Shown here one piece after another: positions 35,037 to 47,878 of a stretch of DNA of 64,000 nucleotides; position 1 is the first letter of the stretch, and the number at the start of each line of letters is the position of its first letter. Origin of the DNA: Incurvaria masculella (lineage: Eukaryota; Arthropoda; Insecta; Lepidoptera; Incurvariidae); contig OX335641.1 of NCBI GenBank assembly GCA_946894095.1, positions 13,596,501 through 13,660,500 of the forward strand. Direction: 5' to 3'. The position numbers and the translations under genes were made by a program. The notes under the pieces are model-generated. The model was given only the letters and a program-made list of their open reading frames with translations. It was not told the DNA's origin and did no database searches.

Positions 35037-35160
35037 GTAAGAAACGAGGAGCTGACATATATTAACGGAAAATTATTTAGTAAAATATACGTCTTTAGTA
35101 AGCACGTTGCTTTTTTATCATATTTTCTCGATAAAACATTTTCGAATAGGTTGGTTCGTT

Positions 35161-35457
35161 TTTTAGGGTTCCGTACCCAAAGGGTGAAAACGGAACCCTA
35201 TTACTAAGCCTCCGCTGTCCGTCCGTCCGTCCGTCCGTCTGTCCGTCTGTCACAGGGCTGTATCTCAGTAACCGTAACAGGTAGACAGCTGAAATTTTCA
35301 CAGAGTGTGTATTTATTTTGCCGCTACAACAACAAATAGGTAAGATTAAAAAACAATTAAAATTAAAGGGGGCTCCCATACAAAAAACGTGTTTTTTTTT
35401 TACGATGGTACGGAACCCTTCTTGTGCGAGCCCGACTCGCACTTGGCCGGTTTTTTG
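35161..35457 (-). repeat. CGGACGG-core lepidopteran repeat
   Basis: Complete minus-oriented copy in intron 3, 125 bp after exon 3. It has AGGGTTCCGTACCC, CCGTCCGTCCGTCC and CCCGACTCGCACTTGGCC. Confidence 0.8.
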
Positions 35458-35779
35458 CTAATACTGGTAATGGATACTATGAGCGACCAATGGCATATAG
35501 TCCACACTTCAAATTCAAAAGTTTAAATTCAAGCATATGAATAAAAAATTTTTTTGCTCACTGTATTATTGTACATGTTTGTTTGCAAATATTGCAAATT
35601 TTAATATATTTCAATAGTGTGAAGCGATTTCTGTGATATGTATGTACATATATGGGGACATAAAAGGATTTTGCAAAAAGATTATTAATGTAAAAAAAAA
35701 TCGTTGACTATCGGGAACTGAATCAAAAATGGAAGGAGACGTGTCGTACACCGCGTTGCCATTTTCTTTACACTAGAAA

Positions 35780-36180
35780 TCCAAATCAAACGTACACGGC
35801 ATGCGGCACACGAAAATATAGCCGCAGACGTCTTGAAGGGTTTGTGTCGGTGGGATCTAACTTGACCAATGCAATTCAGCACAGTCGCGCTCGGCATTGA
35901 TGGTTGGACTGTATGGCACACGACGCGCGGCTCCGCTACGCATTTAGAGGATAATGAGGTGATCAAGTTCCATACAATGGCTCGTGCTTGATTTCTCAGT
36001 CAAATTAAGAAAAACTATTTCTGGTATTTTGCATATTAAATAAAAGAACTTTTTTTTTTTTTTTGTATTGTTTATTTATCATCCATAGACAGTACACTGC
36101 ACTCGGATTTGTCATATTTTAGCATTGGCCAGTTCAGCAAAACAAAACACAGCGAAGAAGAAATGGAAAGAAACTCCGCT
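35780..36180 (+). repeat. repeat blocks shared with 15.6-16.5 kb
   Basis: 35780-35940 and 36065-36180 match 15640-15830 and 15975-16565 in the same order. Class unknown. Confidence 0.45.
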
Positions 36181-36893
36181 GTTTTTTTTTTCAACGTCCA
36201 CTTAGTCTAAGTTTACAAAAGTGTTTGTCAATTATTTTAACAAAAACATAGGTAAAACACTAAATTCACATGAATACACAAAAATTTACAATCCATGCCG
36301 TATGCAACAGTTCATGACAAATATCATTTTATTTGCACAGACAATCCCCTCCAACTAATATGTTGCCAATTGGAGCAGGCCAGTCCCCACAAACAGCACC
36401 CGTTCACGAGCATCACGCCGGGCACAGCCATTACCTCTTTCAACCATATTTTAGGGAAAGAGATAACCTGAGCCAAGCGTCACCGTAAGCAAGGACCTTT
36501 AAGCGATGCACTGCTCCAGTGGCAACACAACACTGTGAAACACTTGCACATTAGGTTTTAATACTATGAGTTTTGTCATAAACTACTACTGTCAGCTGAT
36601 CACATAGTTACATATCCCTTTAAATGCTACCACCTACAGACAATTCAACTGCGAGCTATGTATGTCGTTTTTATTTTTTCGATTGGTTAACTTATATCCA
36701 TGATATTATACGCCTCTATAAATGTATATACAAATACAAAAAGGCGTGTATCATGAATACAAGTGAAGTTATCAAAAAACCAAAACGTACAGACGTATCT
36801 CTTAGTTGAATTATTTTATGTGAACATTTTCTTAATTTGACTGAGGAATCAGGCACGAGCCATTGTATGGAACTTGATTACCTCTATATCCTC
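35949..36893. mobile_element. TIR element, AGAGGATAATGAGG family
   Basis: About 60-bp inverted ends: AGAGGATAATGAGGTGATC...GGCTCGTGCTTGATTTCTCAG at the left and its complement at 36831-36893. The interior has no transposase. TTAA MITE copy 3 starts immediately at its right end. Confidence 0.65.
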
Positions 36894-36897
36894 TTAA

Positions 36898-37397
36898 GGT
36901 GGCCCATCCCGCTCATCTCCCCATACAAAAGGGGAAAGAAGATCACGGCCATATTTCTTGTCAGAGATCCAAAATTTTGCCCAAAATAGCTTTATCATAC
37001 TAGATGTCTGATGTGAAATTGTGTTTGGTTAAGTTATAAGGTCCGAAAGTTCGAATTTTTCGCGGATGGATTACGCTATGATAAAGTAAGAACATCTTAA
37101 AAAGATTAGTTATCAAACATAGCTTATTTAATCAAGATTTATAATCTACTTGGTTTTTGTTTGTTTTTTTACTACAGCAGTCGCGATTCACTTTTAGCTA
37201 TAAGTCGTTTTTTTAATTAAAATTTTCGTAAATCTTACTAAATCATACACTATGCACATTGTCTTTTTTGTGGAAATGTTGCATCTTCCTCATCACGGAG
37301 CCTGTCTTTTTCTTTGAAACATAGAAGGTCCCAGAGCGCAACAGCACGGTTTTGTACCGTGCGCGCGAATGAGTTAGTCCCGCCGGGTTGGGCCACC
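36898..37397 (+). mobile_element. TTAA MITE family A, copy 3
   Basis: 500 bp with small internal deletions relative to the 542-bp copies, TTAA at 36894-36897 and 37398-37401, ends GGTGGCCCATCCCG / CGGGTTGGGCCACC. In intron 3. Confidence 0.87.
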
Positions 37398-37401
37398 TTA
37401 A

Positions 37402-40400
37402 CATTCACAATTTGTCCATAAGGTGGCGCCGCGGGTAACGCCTATGGCACTTCTCCTTCCTTTTTACTTCTGTGCCTTGGACCGAATATCGGTGCTCGGA
37501 ACCCAGAATTGCACTTGTGATTACTTTTATTTGTTTTGTTTTCATGAATCGCTATGTTAACGTACACGTATCTAACGGATCTTTGTGACGTAACTTGGTG
37601 TAGTTTGACTACCAAAAAGTTTAAATAAATGAAATGAAAAAATGAAATGAAATGTTAGCCTCCATGAAACTTTTATAAAGTACATTTATTTTTCGGCTTT
37701 TTTTCATTCTTTCATACATTTATTTTTCAACATTCATCGAAATTTATATTTTAATAAATTGTACTAACCCTACGTAACTCATTGTTTTATTCACTCATTT
37801 CATTTCCTAACACACGATTTAAGCAAGATACAACAATTCTATGTTTCATGTTTTCTAGTTGATGTACCTGGATGAATACCGTCAGATACCTCCGTTATGG
37901 ACGAACCACCATGTTACCGAACGGCTCTATGCACTACCCATGCACACAAGTGGTTTTTACACAGAATTGGGATGGGCTAGAAATTCCTATCCTCCCGCTT
38001 CATTAAGGGGAGTGTACGTTCATGTAGATGGCGTCACAGTCGTTCGTCGCTCTGCTATAACTCCGCAAAAATAGGAAGTTCGAAGATTATACGGCGACAA
38101 GCGCGTGTTAGTGAAACGAGAGGACGGGTTTGTCCCTTTCAGGGAGTGGAGTTATCTATTAGAGGACTGACCCTTCTCCTTCTTGACTTACTCTTTCTAT
38201 ACATTTGGACCATATCTACGTTTACACGCGGTATAATTTTCGGCTTCAATTTAAAAAGAAATCCTAAAGCTTGATTTGACATGAAGAAGGTCATTTGGCC
38301 TGAATTACAGAATACAAAATTACTGAATAATAAGAAGGCCTTTATCGCAAATAACTAACATTCAAGATAAAAACTTCGGGACTGTGAGGTTATTCACCGT
38401 GCGAGTTTTCCCAGAAATAGTTGCCTTTCGTGTTGTAATCTAGTTTCAGAAGCAGAGGATAAACTTTGTACCCACGTTCCCGCTACGGCCGCATGTGTTT
38501 TTCATGTACATAATCAAATAAGTTATTTATAAGGATGACTCGAAATATCGTTTCCTTTCGAGTTTATTAGAACATGTTAGACACCTACATGCGGGAAGAC
38601 CAGGATAATTGCCTCAGACATGTAGTTTCGCTATGTGTTAGGTTGACAGTTTACTGTTTACTCTATGTGCCGCATGGAGGTGAAGAATGTGCCGGCCCTG
38701 TTTTTTTTTGTGGATGCACTAGTCTGAGAAAGGAATTATAAGGGGATGCGCGCGAAAATAGCTGTTCATAATGATTTCTGGTAAAACTCTTTTAAAAAAT
38801 GAAGTTAAAAACTATAACTGCATTGGCGAGCACCTTAAGCAGTTGTGTATTTCATCTCATAATTCAATTACAAATATAAGCTAGAATTAATGAGATAGTT
38901 GGGAAAATTTGAACTAAAAGTGGACATTTGCATTAAGCAACTTTTTGCGCTATGCGTCATAATCCTTTCACAAATGCTAGCCTATAAATGATAGGGTTAC
39001 GCATTTTTATGTCGTTACACCGAAACCTAATACCGGTGATTGTGTTTTTTTTTTCAATAAGACTGACTTGCCTTTTGTGTCAAGCCCATTGGCAATTTTT
39101 GCGGGTTAAGGCTTTGCAAGTGTATCCTTTTCCAGCGGATTCGTCCGCGAAGACGATTTTGTAACACTGATTCGAGGATATTTGCTTTGAATCAAGCGAA
39201 GGTTGTTATCTCGAACTAAATCTTAATTAATTCTTGCTTATTTTAGCAATAATGAATCCCTCTCAAGAAGAAAACAAAATCTTGGCATGTTTGTGTAACT
39301 CCGTGACCCGATGTAAGTTTACTTCATTATTAGTTCTTGGCGGTATTGTTCGTGACTTTTGGCTACAAATATCTCCAAATAAATAACAAAACTCAGAGAA
39401 GCAAAGACAGAGGTTACGATAGGACTTCCGACGATAATGAATAGCTATACGAATAACGACTAATATTTTTATTTTGTCTTCATTCGTTTCATTCATACTT
39501 ATTTTGTGTGCGAATCATTATTTCATTTACCTTCTAAACATTGCGTCGGATAGCTCTGATGTCTCTGGGAATACCATCATCTACAAGGTACACATATAAA
39601 TAACAAATACAAACGTTCCATACACACCTTTTTAGCGTCAATGCGATATAGGCATTTAGTGCTAAAGAAATATTTTCGATCATAACTGCTGATCGTGTAA
39701 CACATAACCTAAACTAACGCATCCGATTTGTTGATTCACATCGGCACAGAGTCGAGTGAAAACAAACCGTCTTTTATCTGAGGCATGTTTCAATTATATA
39801 TTCGTGAATACATATGTCAATAGTATTTTTCTAATGGCCAAAATAGCTTGTGGATATTGACATTTACTGGTGCCTACCGAGGGACTCAACTTTCCTTCTC
39901 AAACAACTTACAGCTACTTTTGTAAAACCTTTTCATGTTCGAACCAAGACATTAATATTATAATTTTTGATATTTAAACAAAATACTTTACTGTGGAAAG
40001 CGAAAAAAAGCGAGATTTTTCACAGCACTTAAATTTTTCGAATGCCTATGTTCGGCGTCGGGCGCCTCTTAATTAATATAAATATATTAATATTATTAAA
40101 CAATTAATATGCCAGGTAAAGTAAATGGTTAATAAATTACATAGGTACACTTTACCGATCTGTTTGACACTGGTAAGAAGGCCGGTTATTTATTGATTCT
40201 TTTAAAAAGAGAACTAAGTAATTCATTTCTTTTTAAGTTTTTTTTTTCGAGACATTCTGGTGTGTATTCATTACAGCAATGGAGTTCCTCTTTTACGTTA
40301 CAATTTTCCTCGTCTCCATCGGTACAAAATTTAGAAGAATCGGATACCAATTAATCTTATTTTTTTCGCGAAATTTTATCTGAAAAGTTGTTAATGAAGT

Positions 40401-40563
40401 TTGATTCATAATAAACCTCGTTTCTCTATTATTTCATTAGAAAATTATCTGATTGAGTTAATAACAGGACTAGGCGTTATCAAAAGCAGTTCAATAGGTA
40501 TGTGTTCGGTGCATCTTATAATGTGCTTCGCGGATTACGCTCACTAAATCGACGACGAATTAG
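37402..40563. other. intron 3 sequence, no gene seen
   Basis: AT-rich. The open frame at 37859-38074 has no domain I recognise and no splice context fitting the receptor. No elements recognised. Confidence 0.45.
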
Positions 40564-40565
40564 TA

Positions 40566-41844
40566 GGTCGGGGAAAAAGTCTTTTCGCATTATAGTATGT
40601 ATGAACTTGTAATAAAATCTCTTTGGCTATACTATTTGTATCTGGCTGGTTTTGGTATCATTGAAAGTTTAAATTTTAAAGAACATAATTCCAAATTCAA
40701 ATTAGGAAAATGTGTGATTCTCATTTGTTTTTCGTACTGTCAAAATGAGTGAATCTAATGAAGAAATTCCATACATTTTAAAATTTTACTACAAAAAAGG
40801 TAAAAATGCAACGCAAGCCGCGAAAAAAATTTGCGATGTTTATGGACCTAGTGCAGTGTCTGTGAGAGTAGCACAAATTTGGTTTAAGCGTTTTCAATCC
40901 GGAAATTTTGATGTCAAAGATGCACGTCGCTCTGGTCGCCCTATTACGGATAAAATGGATGCCATTTTTGAAAAAGTGGAGCAAGATCGGCATATCAGTA
41001 GTTACGACGTAGCTGAAGAACTAGGAATTGACCACAAAACTGTTTTGGCGCATTTGAAAAAAACTGGGTACACAAAAAAGCTCGATATTTGGGTACCTCA
41101 CGAGCTCACTGAAAGAAACCTAATGAACCGTGTACTCATTTGTGATTCTTTATTACGACGTAATGAAACCGAACCATTTTTGAAGAAGCTGATAACTGGT
41201 GATGAAAAGTGGATCACGTACGACAAGAACGTGCGAAAAAGGTCGTGGTCAAAGGCCGGTCAAGCTTCACAGACTGTGGCGAAACCCGGGTTAACTCGCA
41301 ACAAGGTGATGCTGTGTGTGTGGTGGGATTGGAAGGGCATTATTCATTATGAGCTGTTACCACCAGGCAGGACCATCGATTCTGAACTCTACTGCGAACA
41401 ACTGATGAGATTAAAGCAAGAAGTTGAGAGAAAGCGGCCGGAATTAATCAACAGAAGGGGTGTGGTTTTTCATCATGATAGCGCTAGACCTCACACATCT
41501 TTAGCCACTCAGCAAAAACTAAGAGAGTTTGGCTGGGAGGTGTTAATGCATCCGCCGTATAGTCCTGACCTTGCACCTTCAGATTTCCACCTGTTTAGGT
41601 CTCTTCAGAATTCTTTAGGCAGTGTCAGGTTAACATCACGAGAGGACTGCCAAAACCACTTGTCGCGGTATATTGATCAGAAGTCCCAATATTTCTATGG
41701 CAATGGGATCATGTCCCTACCTACAAGATGGCAAAAAGTTATCGAACAAAATGGTACCTACATACTTTAGTTAAATGTAAATAAACCATATTAAAAAATG
41801 TTTTGAATTTTCTTAAAAAATGCGAAGAAACTTTTTCCCCAACC
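40566..41844 (+). mobile_element. mariner transposon, full length
   Basis: 1279 bp between TA dinucleotides (40564-40565 and 41845-41846). Ends are GGTCGGGGAAAAAGTCTTTT and the complement of GGTTGGGGAAAAAGTTTCTT, differing at only a few bases. It contains one intact transposase ORF. In receptor intron 3, same strand as the gene. Confidence 0.95.
40745..41770 (+). CDS. mariner transposase
   Basis: 341 residues, the usual mariner length, with no stop or frameshift. The N-terminal paired-type DNA-binding region (about 1-110) includes a helix-turn-helix and RSGRP at 62-66. WVPHEL (116-121) follows. The DDE/D catalytic triad is D153 (TGDEKW), D245 (HHDSARPH) and D280 (YSPDLAPSDFHLF), with exactly 34 residues between the last two, the DD34D pattern of mariner. 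The protein cuts and joins the element at TA sites in the nucleus. Intact catalytic residues and well-matched ends suggest a recent insertion, possibly still active; subfamily not assigned. Confidence 0.97.
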   Translation: MSESNEEIPYILKFYYKKGKNATQAAKKICDVYGPSAVSVRVAQIWFKRFQSGNFDVKDARRSGRPITDKMDAIFEKVEQDRHISSYDVAEELGIDHKTVLAHLKKTGYTKKLDIWVPHELTERNLMNRVLICDSLLRRNETEPFLKKLITGDEKWITYDKNVRKRSWSKAGQASQTVAKPGLTRNKVMLCVWWDWKGIIHYELLPPGRTIDSELYCEQLMRLKQEVERKRPELINRRGVVFHHDSARPHTSLATQQKLREFGWEVLMHPPYSPDLAPSDFHLFRSLQNSLGSVRLTSREDCQNHLSRYIDQKSQYFYGNGIMSLPTRWQKVIEQNGTYIL

Positions 41845-41846
41845 TA

Positions 41847-42088
41847 AATTTCAATCTTCGTGGGCTCCTCTTGTTAGACTATTATTATTATTACTTAGCT
41901 CTATGTGGATTTCGATAATTCGACTAACCAAATTCTAGTCAATGGACTGTTATGATTAATAACAGTCCAAACAATTAGAAAAAAAAAACATCACTAGTCT
42001 GAAGTCTAGTATGACATCACGGCACATTTATAGGGTCTGAGTATAGTTGGTAATATTTCTGTTTCCGATAGATCGATTTGTCACCTAT
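41847..42088. other. intron 3 sequence
   Basis: Nothing recognised. A TAACAGTCC-type short palindrome lies near 41945-41970. Confidence 0.4.
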
Positions 42089-42496
42089 CTTTTTTTATGC
42101 GACCTAACATGGATGGCTAATACCACACAGCTACCGTTATGATATTAGCCTAATACACCACATTCCCGAAGGAATTAGGTGCCATGCAAGGACCTTCCCT
42201 TTTATGAGCACGGCTAAATTGAACTGGATGGAAAACACGGACAATTTTTTATTGCCGCTTCAACCATATTTTCATCTAATGCGATGGTAACAACACGGGC
42301 GGGCTCAAACCTTACCACCTAGTAGGGGAAGGGGACCTACAGTTTTACATGGATTCCGAACCATGGAGCAGCTCCCATTCGTGACGAAATGCACTTATCG
42401 AACTCGGAAAGAGAAAGACAGTGGTGCATGTCGGAATTGAACCCAGACCTCTGGTATTCTAGGCCAGTCCCCGCGCCACTAGGCTACGAGCCGCTC
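42089..42496 (-). mobile_element. tRNA-headed SINE, full length
   Basis: T-run at the left, shared body, tRNA-type head ending GAGCCGCTCG at the right. Very close to the copy at 21716-22127. Confidence 0.88.
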
Positions 42497-44545
42497 GAAT
42501 CTAAGCAGTGGTTAGCAGCCTCCTCCAAACCTTTGCAACGTTGTTCTCAATTTCCAGTTTTAATTTCACATCAATACAACATTTCTCGATCTTTTAAACA
42601 CCATACACGGAAACATACGCATTGTTCAACTTTTTGAAAGTGTTTATTCTTGGGAAGACGTTGTCGAAAGTATGGCAAAATTGCTACTGATTAACAAAGG
42701 GGAGGGCATTTTTCTTATCATTTCTCCTTCCACAACCTATGGCTTATCTGTATGATACTGTGACACAAAACATGGTAGACATCATTGACGACATTGTACT
42801 GTTATTAACTAGAAATTAGACATGGACTTTTTGTATATATCCATCTTGTTTATCCTAGACAAAACTATGTGTAACGCTCATGATGAACTGACTAGTGATA
42901 TGATGAAACATGTTTATAGAGGCTGTTCGGCACATCGAGCGACATTTTTTGTAGGTAAGTGGGATAATTTGCGAGGTTTTACCTATGATACCTATGGTAA
43001 GATGTCACGTGGTATCGAGATATCCTTTTTTCCTTTTTTTTAAAAATTACCAAAATAAAGGCTTTAAACCTTTGTGACTTCTTTGTTTATGATGGCACGA
43101 AATAACATTTATTGAATTTTATAATGCACCTAGAAAAAATATTATTTGATAAAGTTAATATCATGAAAAGGACATATGACCTGTCACCAGAAGTCAAAGT
43201 TAGAATTAAAAGGCAAGAGGTTTAAAGGTAAAGAAGTTGCATGCTACTTATAATTTCGATTTATTATGTTTCCAACTATTTTTCAAATGGTTTAGATTCA
43301 TGGAATGTTTCATAGCTCCGGGTGAACATTTTAAAAGCTATAATACCAAATATTTTTTGGCATAGGTGCAAACAATCAGGTCGTCAGATGCAAATGGCAG
43401 TGATTTTATGCACGAAACGAGCATATTTTGTTTTACCATTTTTTTTAAAGAATAAAAAGTTTAAATCTCTCCATACATTTTTGTTGTTGACTAAATACAA
43501 AAATAAATCGGATCCATAAATTATTTTCGTCTTTAAATTGTAATTATTAAAACAAAAGATGGCCTGTTTTATGTACAGAATCACCCTATTTCAGCTCTGA
43601 CTACCCCCTTTTTTAGACAGTGGATTTTGTTTAAGCTTTGTTAAGTCACAAGCATATTTACATAGGTATTCATATCGTCGTTTTTACATTTTACTTATTA
43701 AGATTAGTTTTTCTTTACTTTTCCGACTTTTTTTTTATAAATCTTAACTTTGTTCTTTTCTTCAAATTAAATATAAACTGTGAGATAGCAGATTTTTCCC
43801 GTCCACTAAACAGCTTCAAATGAGTTCGTTCAATCAAACAGACAGCTTTAATTAAGTTGACAGTCTGCCGACGATTCTTCGGTCATTTTTGGGGCGTAAG
43901 CCTGTATTAAGAATTTTCGAAATATAAACATTCGTCTCTGATGGGAATCATGTTTTTATTAGGCGAGGAACTGAAATTCACGCTCAAAGTTAAAGAGAGT
44001 TCCGTAAAATCTACATAAAAAAGTAAGAATACATGAATACTACGGACTCATGGTAATTTGTAAAAATACATTACTCGTCTGCCTGTCAGATGTCGAAATC
44101 TTAGACGTGCTTAAGGCAGTTCCGCCCCTGTCCAACAGTTTCTAGTACTAAATGTGCAATTTTGAGGCATTTATTAATTATAAGTCTCAAAAATAATCAT
44201 TGTATTTGCCGCCAAATCAATGTCATAATATCAGGTATATTGGTTTTATTGTAGTAAGTAATTTGTTTTTTTTTTAAAACTTATTCCAATTTACAATTGT
44301 TTTTTCTTAAAGAACATTATGATCTAAATTGAATATGAATATGAGTTACTAATATACCATATGAATGAAGTGAATCAAGTGCGAAATGTATGCGTCCTGT
44401 TAGACACAAATCTTATTTTCACTCAAAACTGCCGACTAACCCAGTTTTTTTATGACCGAAAAGTCATAAAAAACCCAGGATTTTTCGTATGGCCATTTAC
44501 CGACGTCGAGTGCTTGAAGCATGTCAGAGTATGGTCATGTGTTTT
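42497..44545. other. intron 3 sequence, no gene seen
   Basis: AT-rich, no supported feature. Confidence 0.45.
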
Positions 44546-44830
44546 TTTAGGGTTCCGTATCCAAAGGGTGCCAACAAAACCCTATTACTAAGCTTCCACT
44601 GTCCGTCCGTCCATCCGTCCGACCGTCCGTCCGTCCGTCCGTCCGTCCGTCCGTCCGTCCGTCCGTCCGTCCGTCCATCCATCCATCTCCATCTTCATCT
44701 CATTAACCGTAATACCGGTAGGCAGCTGAAATTTTCACAGAATGTGTTTTTTTTATTTGTCTGCTATAACAAGAAATAGGCAAAACTAAAAAAAAAACAA
44801 ATTACACAGGAGCCCTATAAAAAAACGTGA
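44546..44830 (-). repeat. CGGACGG-core repeat, truncated, with long CCGT run
   Basis: AGGGTTCCGTATCC at the left, then a CCGTCCGTCC run at about 44600-44690 with a CCATCCATC tail. The AGTGCGAGTC end is missing. Confidence 0.75.
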
Positions 44831-45132
44831 TTGTTTGAGTGTTAAATCTTTCTTAAATGTTCTATGGAACAAATCAATGTTATCTGCGGCTACTATAGTT
44901 TTAAAAGGATCACTTACTCGACCACGTAAGGTTGGTCCACTTTTCCGTGACGGCTTCTTGAGAGGGATACCATTCCCCTTAAAGACGGTTCAAGCGATGT
45001 AGTTCAATAAGTTAACATGACTAAGCTATTTTACATGTTACGCTAAAGTTTAAAATATTTTTCTCATCTATTATTACAAAGCCTAGGATTGTATCGTGGG
45101 CTATACGCAACAACTTATCGCCACGATGCTAT

Positions 45133-45517
45133 GTTTTTTTTTTTATGTGACTGGACATGGATAGCTATACCACCATTTCTGTCATGTTATTAGCCCAACA
45201 CATCACATAGGAACTAGGTGCCATGCTAGGACCTTCCGTATATTGCACGGCTATATTGAACTGGACGGAAAACACGGAAAATTTTCATTGCCGCTTCGAA
45301 TATCGTTCATCCAATGCGATGGTACCAACCCGGGCGGGATTAACCCTACCACTTAGTAAGTAAGGAAGGGGACCTACAGTTTAACGTGGAATCCGAACCA
45401 CGGCCAGCCTCTCTCAACGGTCGAATAGTTACCCATCCAAGACCAGATCGGACCCAGCGTTGCTTAACTTCGGAGAGCGATCGCCGAAGTGTCGCGCCAC
45501 TGGGCCATTTAGGCTGA
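45133..45517 (-). mobile_element. SINE with 5S-rRNA-like head
   Basis: Same body as the tRNA-headed SINEs (T-run at the left, GAACTGGACGGAAAACACGG, CAACCCGGGCGG). Read on the minus strand the head contains CCGAAGTTAAGCAACGCTGG and GTCTTGGATGGGTAAC. These resemble the internal promoter region of 5S rRNA (AAGTTAAGCAGCGTCGGG, CTTGGATGGGTGACC). A box-A-like TGGCCCAGTGG precedes them, so the head may be composite. Confidence 0.75.
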
Positions 45518-45954
45518 GTGGTTGTAAAGAATCTGATGTACTTAATTGATCATTTTCTTCGTATATTTTTGTTGCATGTGACTTCAGGATTCTTTTTCGC
45601 GCATGAAATTGATAAATAAAAAAAAATACTCTTGAAAATTGCTTTTATTTGTAAACTTTTTCGAATTGAATGATTTTTGGAATAAGAACTTAACAACTAT
45701 GCATTTGCAATCGATTATAAATGGTACCTGAAGTTAAATAAAACGTTTTTTAGTTTACCATTTACGCTGTACGGATACTTTGCCCAAAAACCTTTTATAT
45801 ACCATTTTCACGGCACATTTATTTTGGTGTGGGTGTCCAGATATTATCTGAAATGATCCAAGCATTCCAGTACACCACCATGCAGAAAACATCTTCCCAC
45901 GAGTCGATAAATGGATTAGTAATGACACCATAATCTTTACTAGGTTTTTTATTA

Positions 45955-46262
45955 TGGATATAAATGGTTAATACAATACCTCACCCACCGTCATATTATC
46001 TGTCCAAACGCACCGCCTTCCCGAAGGAATTATGTGCTATGACATATTGACCTTACCTTTATGAGCACGGCTACATTGAACTGGACTTCCAATGCGATGG
46101 TATCAACCCGGGCGGCATATTTACATGGATTCCGAACCATCGAACAGCTCGAATTACTGACGAGATGCATTTATCAGAAAGAGAAAGACAGGGGTGAATG
46201 AACGGGGGCGGGGATCGAACTGTTGACCTCTGGCGTGAAAAGTGAGTCCCCACGCAAGTAAA
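45955..46262 (-). mobile_element. SINE copy with internal deletions
   Basis: The body words GAGCACGGCTACATTGAACTGG and TCAACCCGGGCGG are kept, and the tRNA-type head side (GGGATCGAACTGTTGACC) is partly kept. About 100 bp of the body is missing. Confidence 0.65.
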
Positions 46263-46798
46263 ATATGTCTGTCTGTCTATCTCCTTGCCTGTCAGTCTGT
46301 CTGCCTGTCGGTGTGTCGCCGTGTGCATCCAAAGTCAACAAAGCCCCGGGCGAAGATTCGACAGTGAGGGCTTTTGTTCGTTTCGAAATTCGCTTCCGCT
46401 CAGGCCACAGGCCAATGTTCTGGCTCATTGGCGCGGGGAGAAGAGCACGGACCATTGTGATTAAAAACGATGTTTTTTTGTTTGTCTCCCCTCAACTCAA
46501 GTAATAGGTATTTGTGAAGCTTTATTGTTCGCAATTTCTCATACCCATTCACGGAGAGCTGGGAAGGTATTTGTGAGAATTTATAACATTGGAATTTGCA
46601 CGATTGTATAATATATAAATAATCTATAATTGCGCTTTAAAGGATCCTTTTATGAAACGTCGGCAGACAATACGTAAACATGGTGAGACCCCATGAATTG
46701 TAATACTACCGAATGAATAATTGTTAATTTCGGAATGTAATATGTGTAAATTTAAAACACTATTTTTGAGATGAAGACTTTATTGAACAGATGTATTA

Positions 46799-46842
46799 AA
46801 ATATTGTGCAAGCCAGCAGGGCTGCTGGCTTGCACAATATTT
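46799..46842. repeat. 21-bp-arm perfect palindrome
   Basis: AAATATTGTGCAAGCCAGCAG, a two-base GG spacer, then the exact complement. No repeat family recognised around it. Confidence 0.9.
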
Positions 46843-46924
46843 CAATAAATTCCAGATTTTCAGGGTTAGAAATACCAGCCGAAATATGAATATTGTAGTT
46901 GATATTGAAAACATATAGCTTATA

Positions 46925-47375
46925 AAGGGTAGGTCTTGGCGTGTCGTCTAATTTCTATGGGCATCCAGTGTGTTGGCGTCATGACGGTGGGTTATATCTT
47001 TCATAGTAAAACATCGCTTTTTAAACGAAATTATGCACGATTTGCATAAAGATGTTCATAGTCGTACGCTGAAAGATAATTCTAATGCGCAGTCACGAAC
47101 GCTATTCACCGCGCTAAAGGTCCCTGAGCTAGGTCCCACTAGGTATACAAACTTATTTTGCCAATAATTTTAAAGGCACTGTCAATTTGGCAGATTTATT
47201 TATTTATCTTAAGTTTGGGCTGCTTGATTTATTCTAAAGCAAAAATGATCCCTGCACTCAAAAAAATACAGAACGGGCGATCCTGGCATGGCACCTAATT
47301 TCCATGTGCCGTGTTTGACTAATATCGTTACTGTATGGGTGTGGTACTGTCCATGTCTAGCCCCATAAACAAGTA
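46925..47375 (+). mobile_element. SINE 3' fragments
   Basis: About 46925-47000 and 47275-47375 both match the SINE 3' part (CCTGGCATGGCACCTAATT, GTGTTGGCG). A 12-bp-arm hairpin CCCCATAAACAA / TTGTTTATGGGG follows at 47361-47393. Confidence 0.45.
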
Positions 47376-47878
47376 TTATATTTGTTTATGGGGTCAACCA
47401 AAATGGAAGCCAATTTATTTCGATAATCGTGCGTTGCTTTAGCGTGGACTCATTCCTCCACGCTAATGCCTAACATTGATGCTCAGAGGTATTTGCAAGA
47501 TATGTATATAATTTACAGCTACTTTAAATATGTTTTTCTTGTGAAATACTTATTTCATAAATATTAAAAGTGTAATGCCCTCACTTTTTTTTAAATCACC
47601 CTAAAGATTAACTATATCATAATTTTTTCAATTGATTTAATTGGTGGTTGATGAAAAATATATGTACTATCTAATGTACACATTGGGTATTGTGTATTTT
47701 AAGGTTTATCCACTCCACATAAGCACTAAAGCAATGCAACTTTTGCTGTCTGAAGTGTCATTACTTGCCAGTAAACATGGATTGTAACTAATTTCTGATC
47801 ATTTCACGAATTTTCTTCTGTATTTAAGAAAGTGTCGCCTCTAGAGCCAATTTTAAAATGTATTAATATGTTTAAGGA

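Noticed and set aside
37859..38074. 71-residue open frame in intron 3
   Set aside because: No recognised domain, and exons 3 and 4 join in frame without it; family alignment shows no missing residues there.
45410..45500. 5S rRNA gene
   Set aside because: Only the internal promoter half resembles 5S, and it is joined to a SINE body; it is a SINE head, not a gene.
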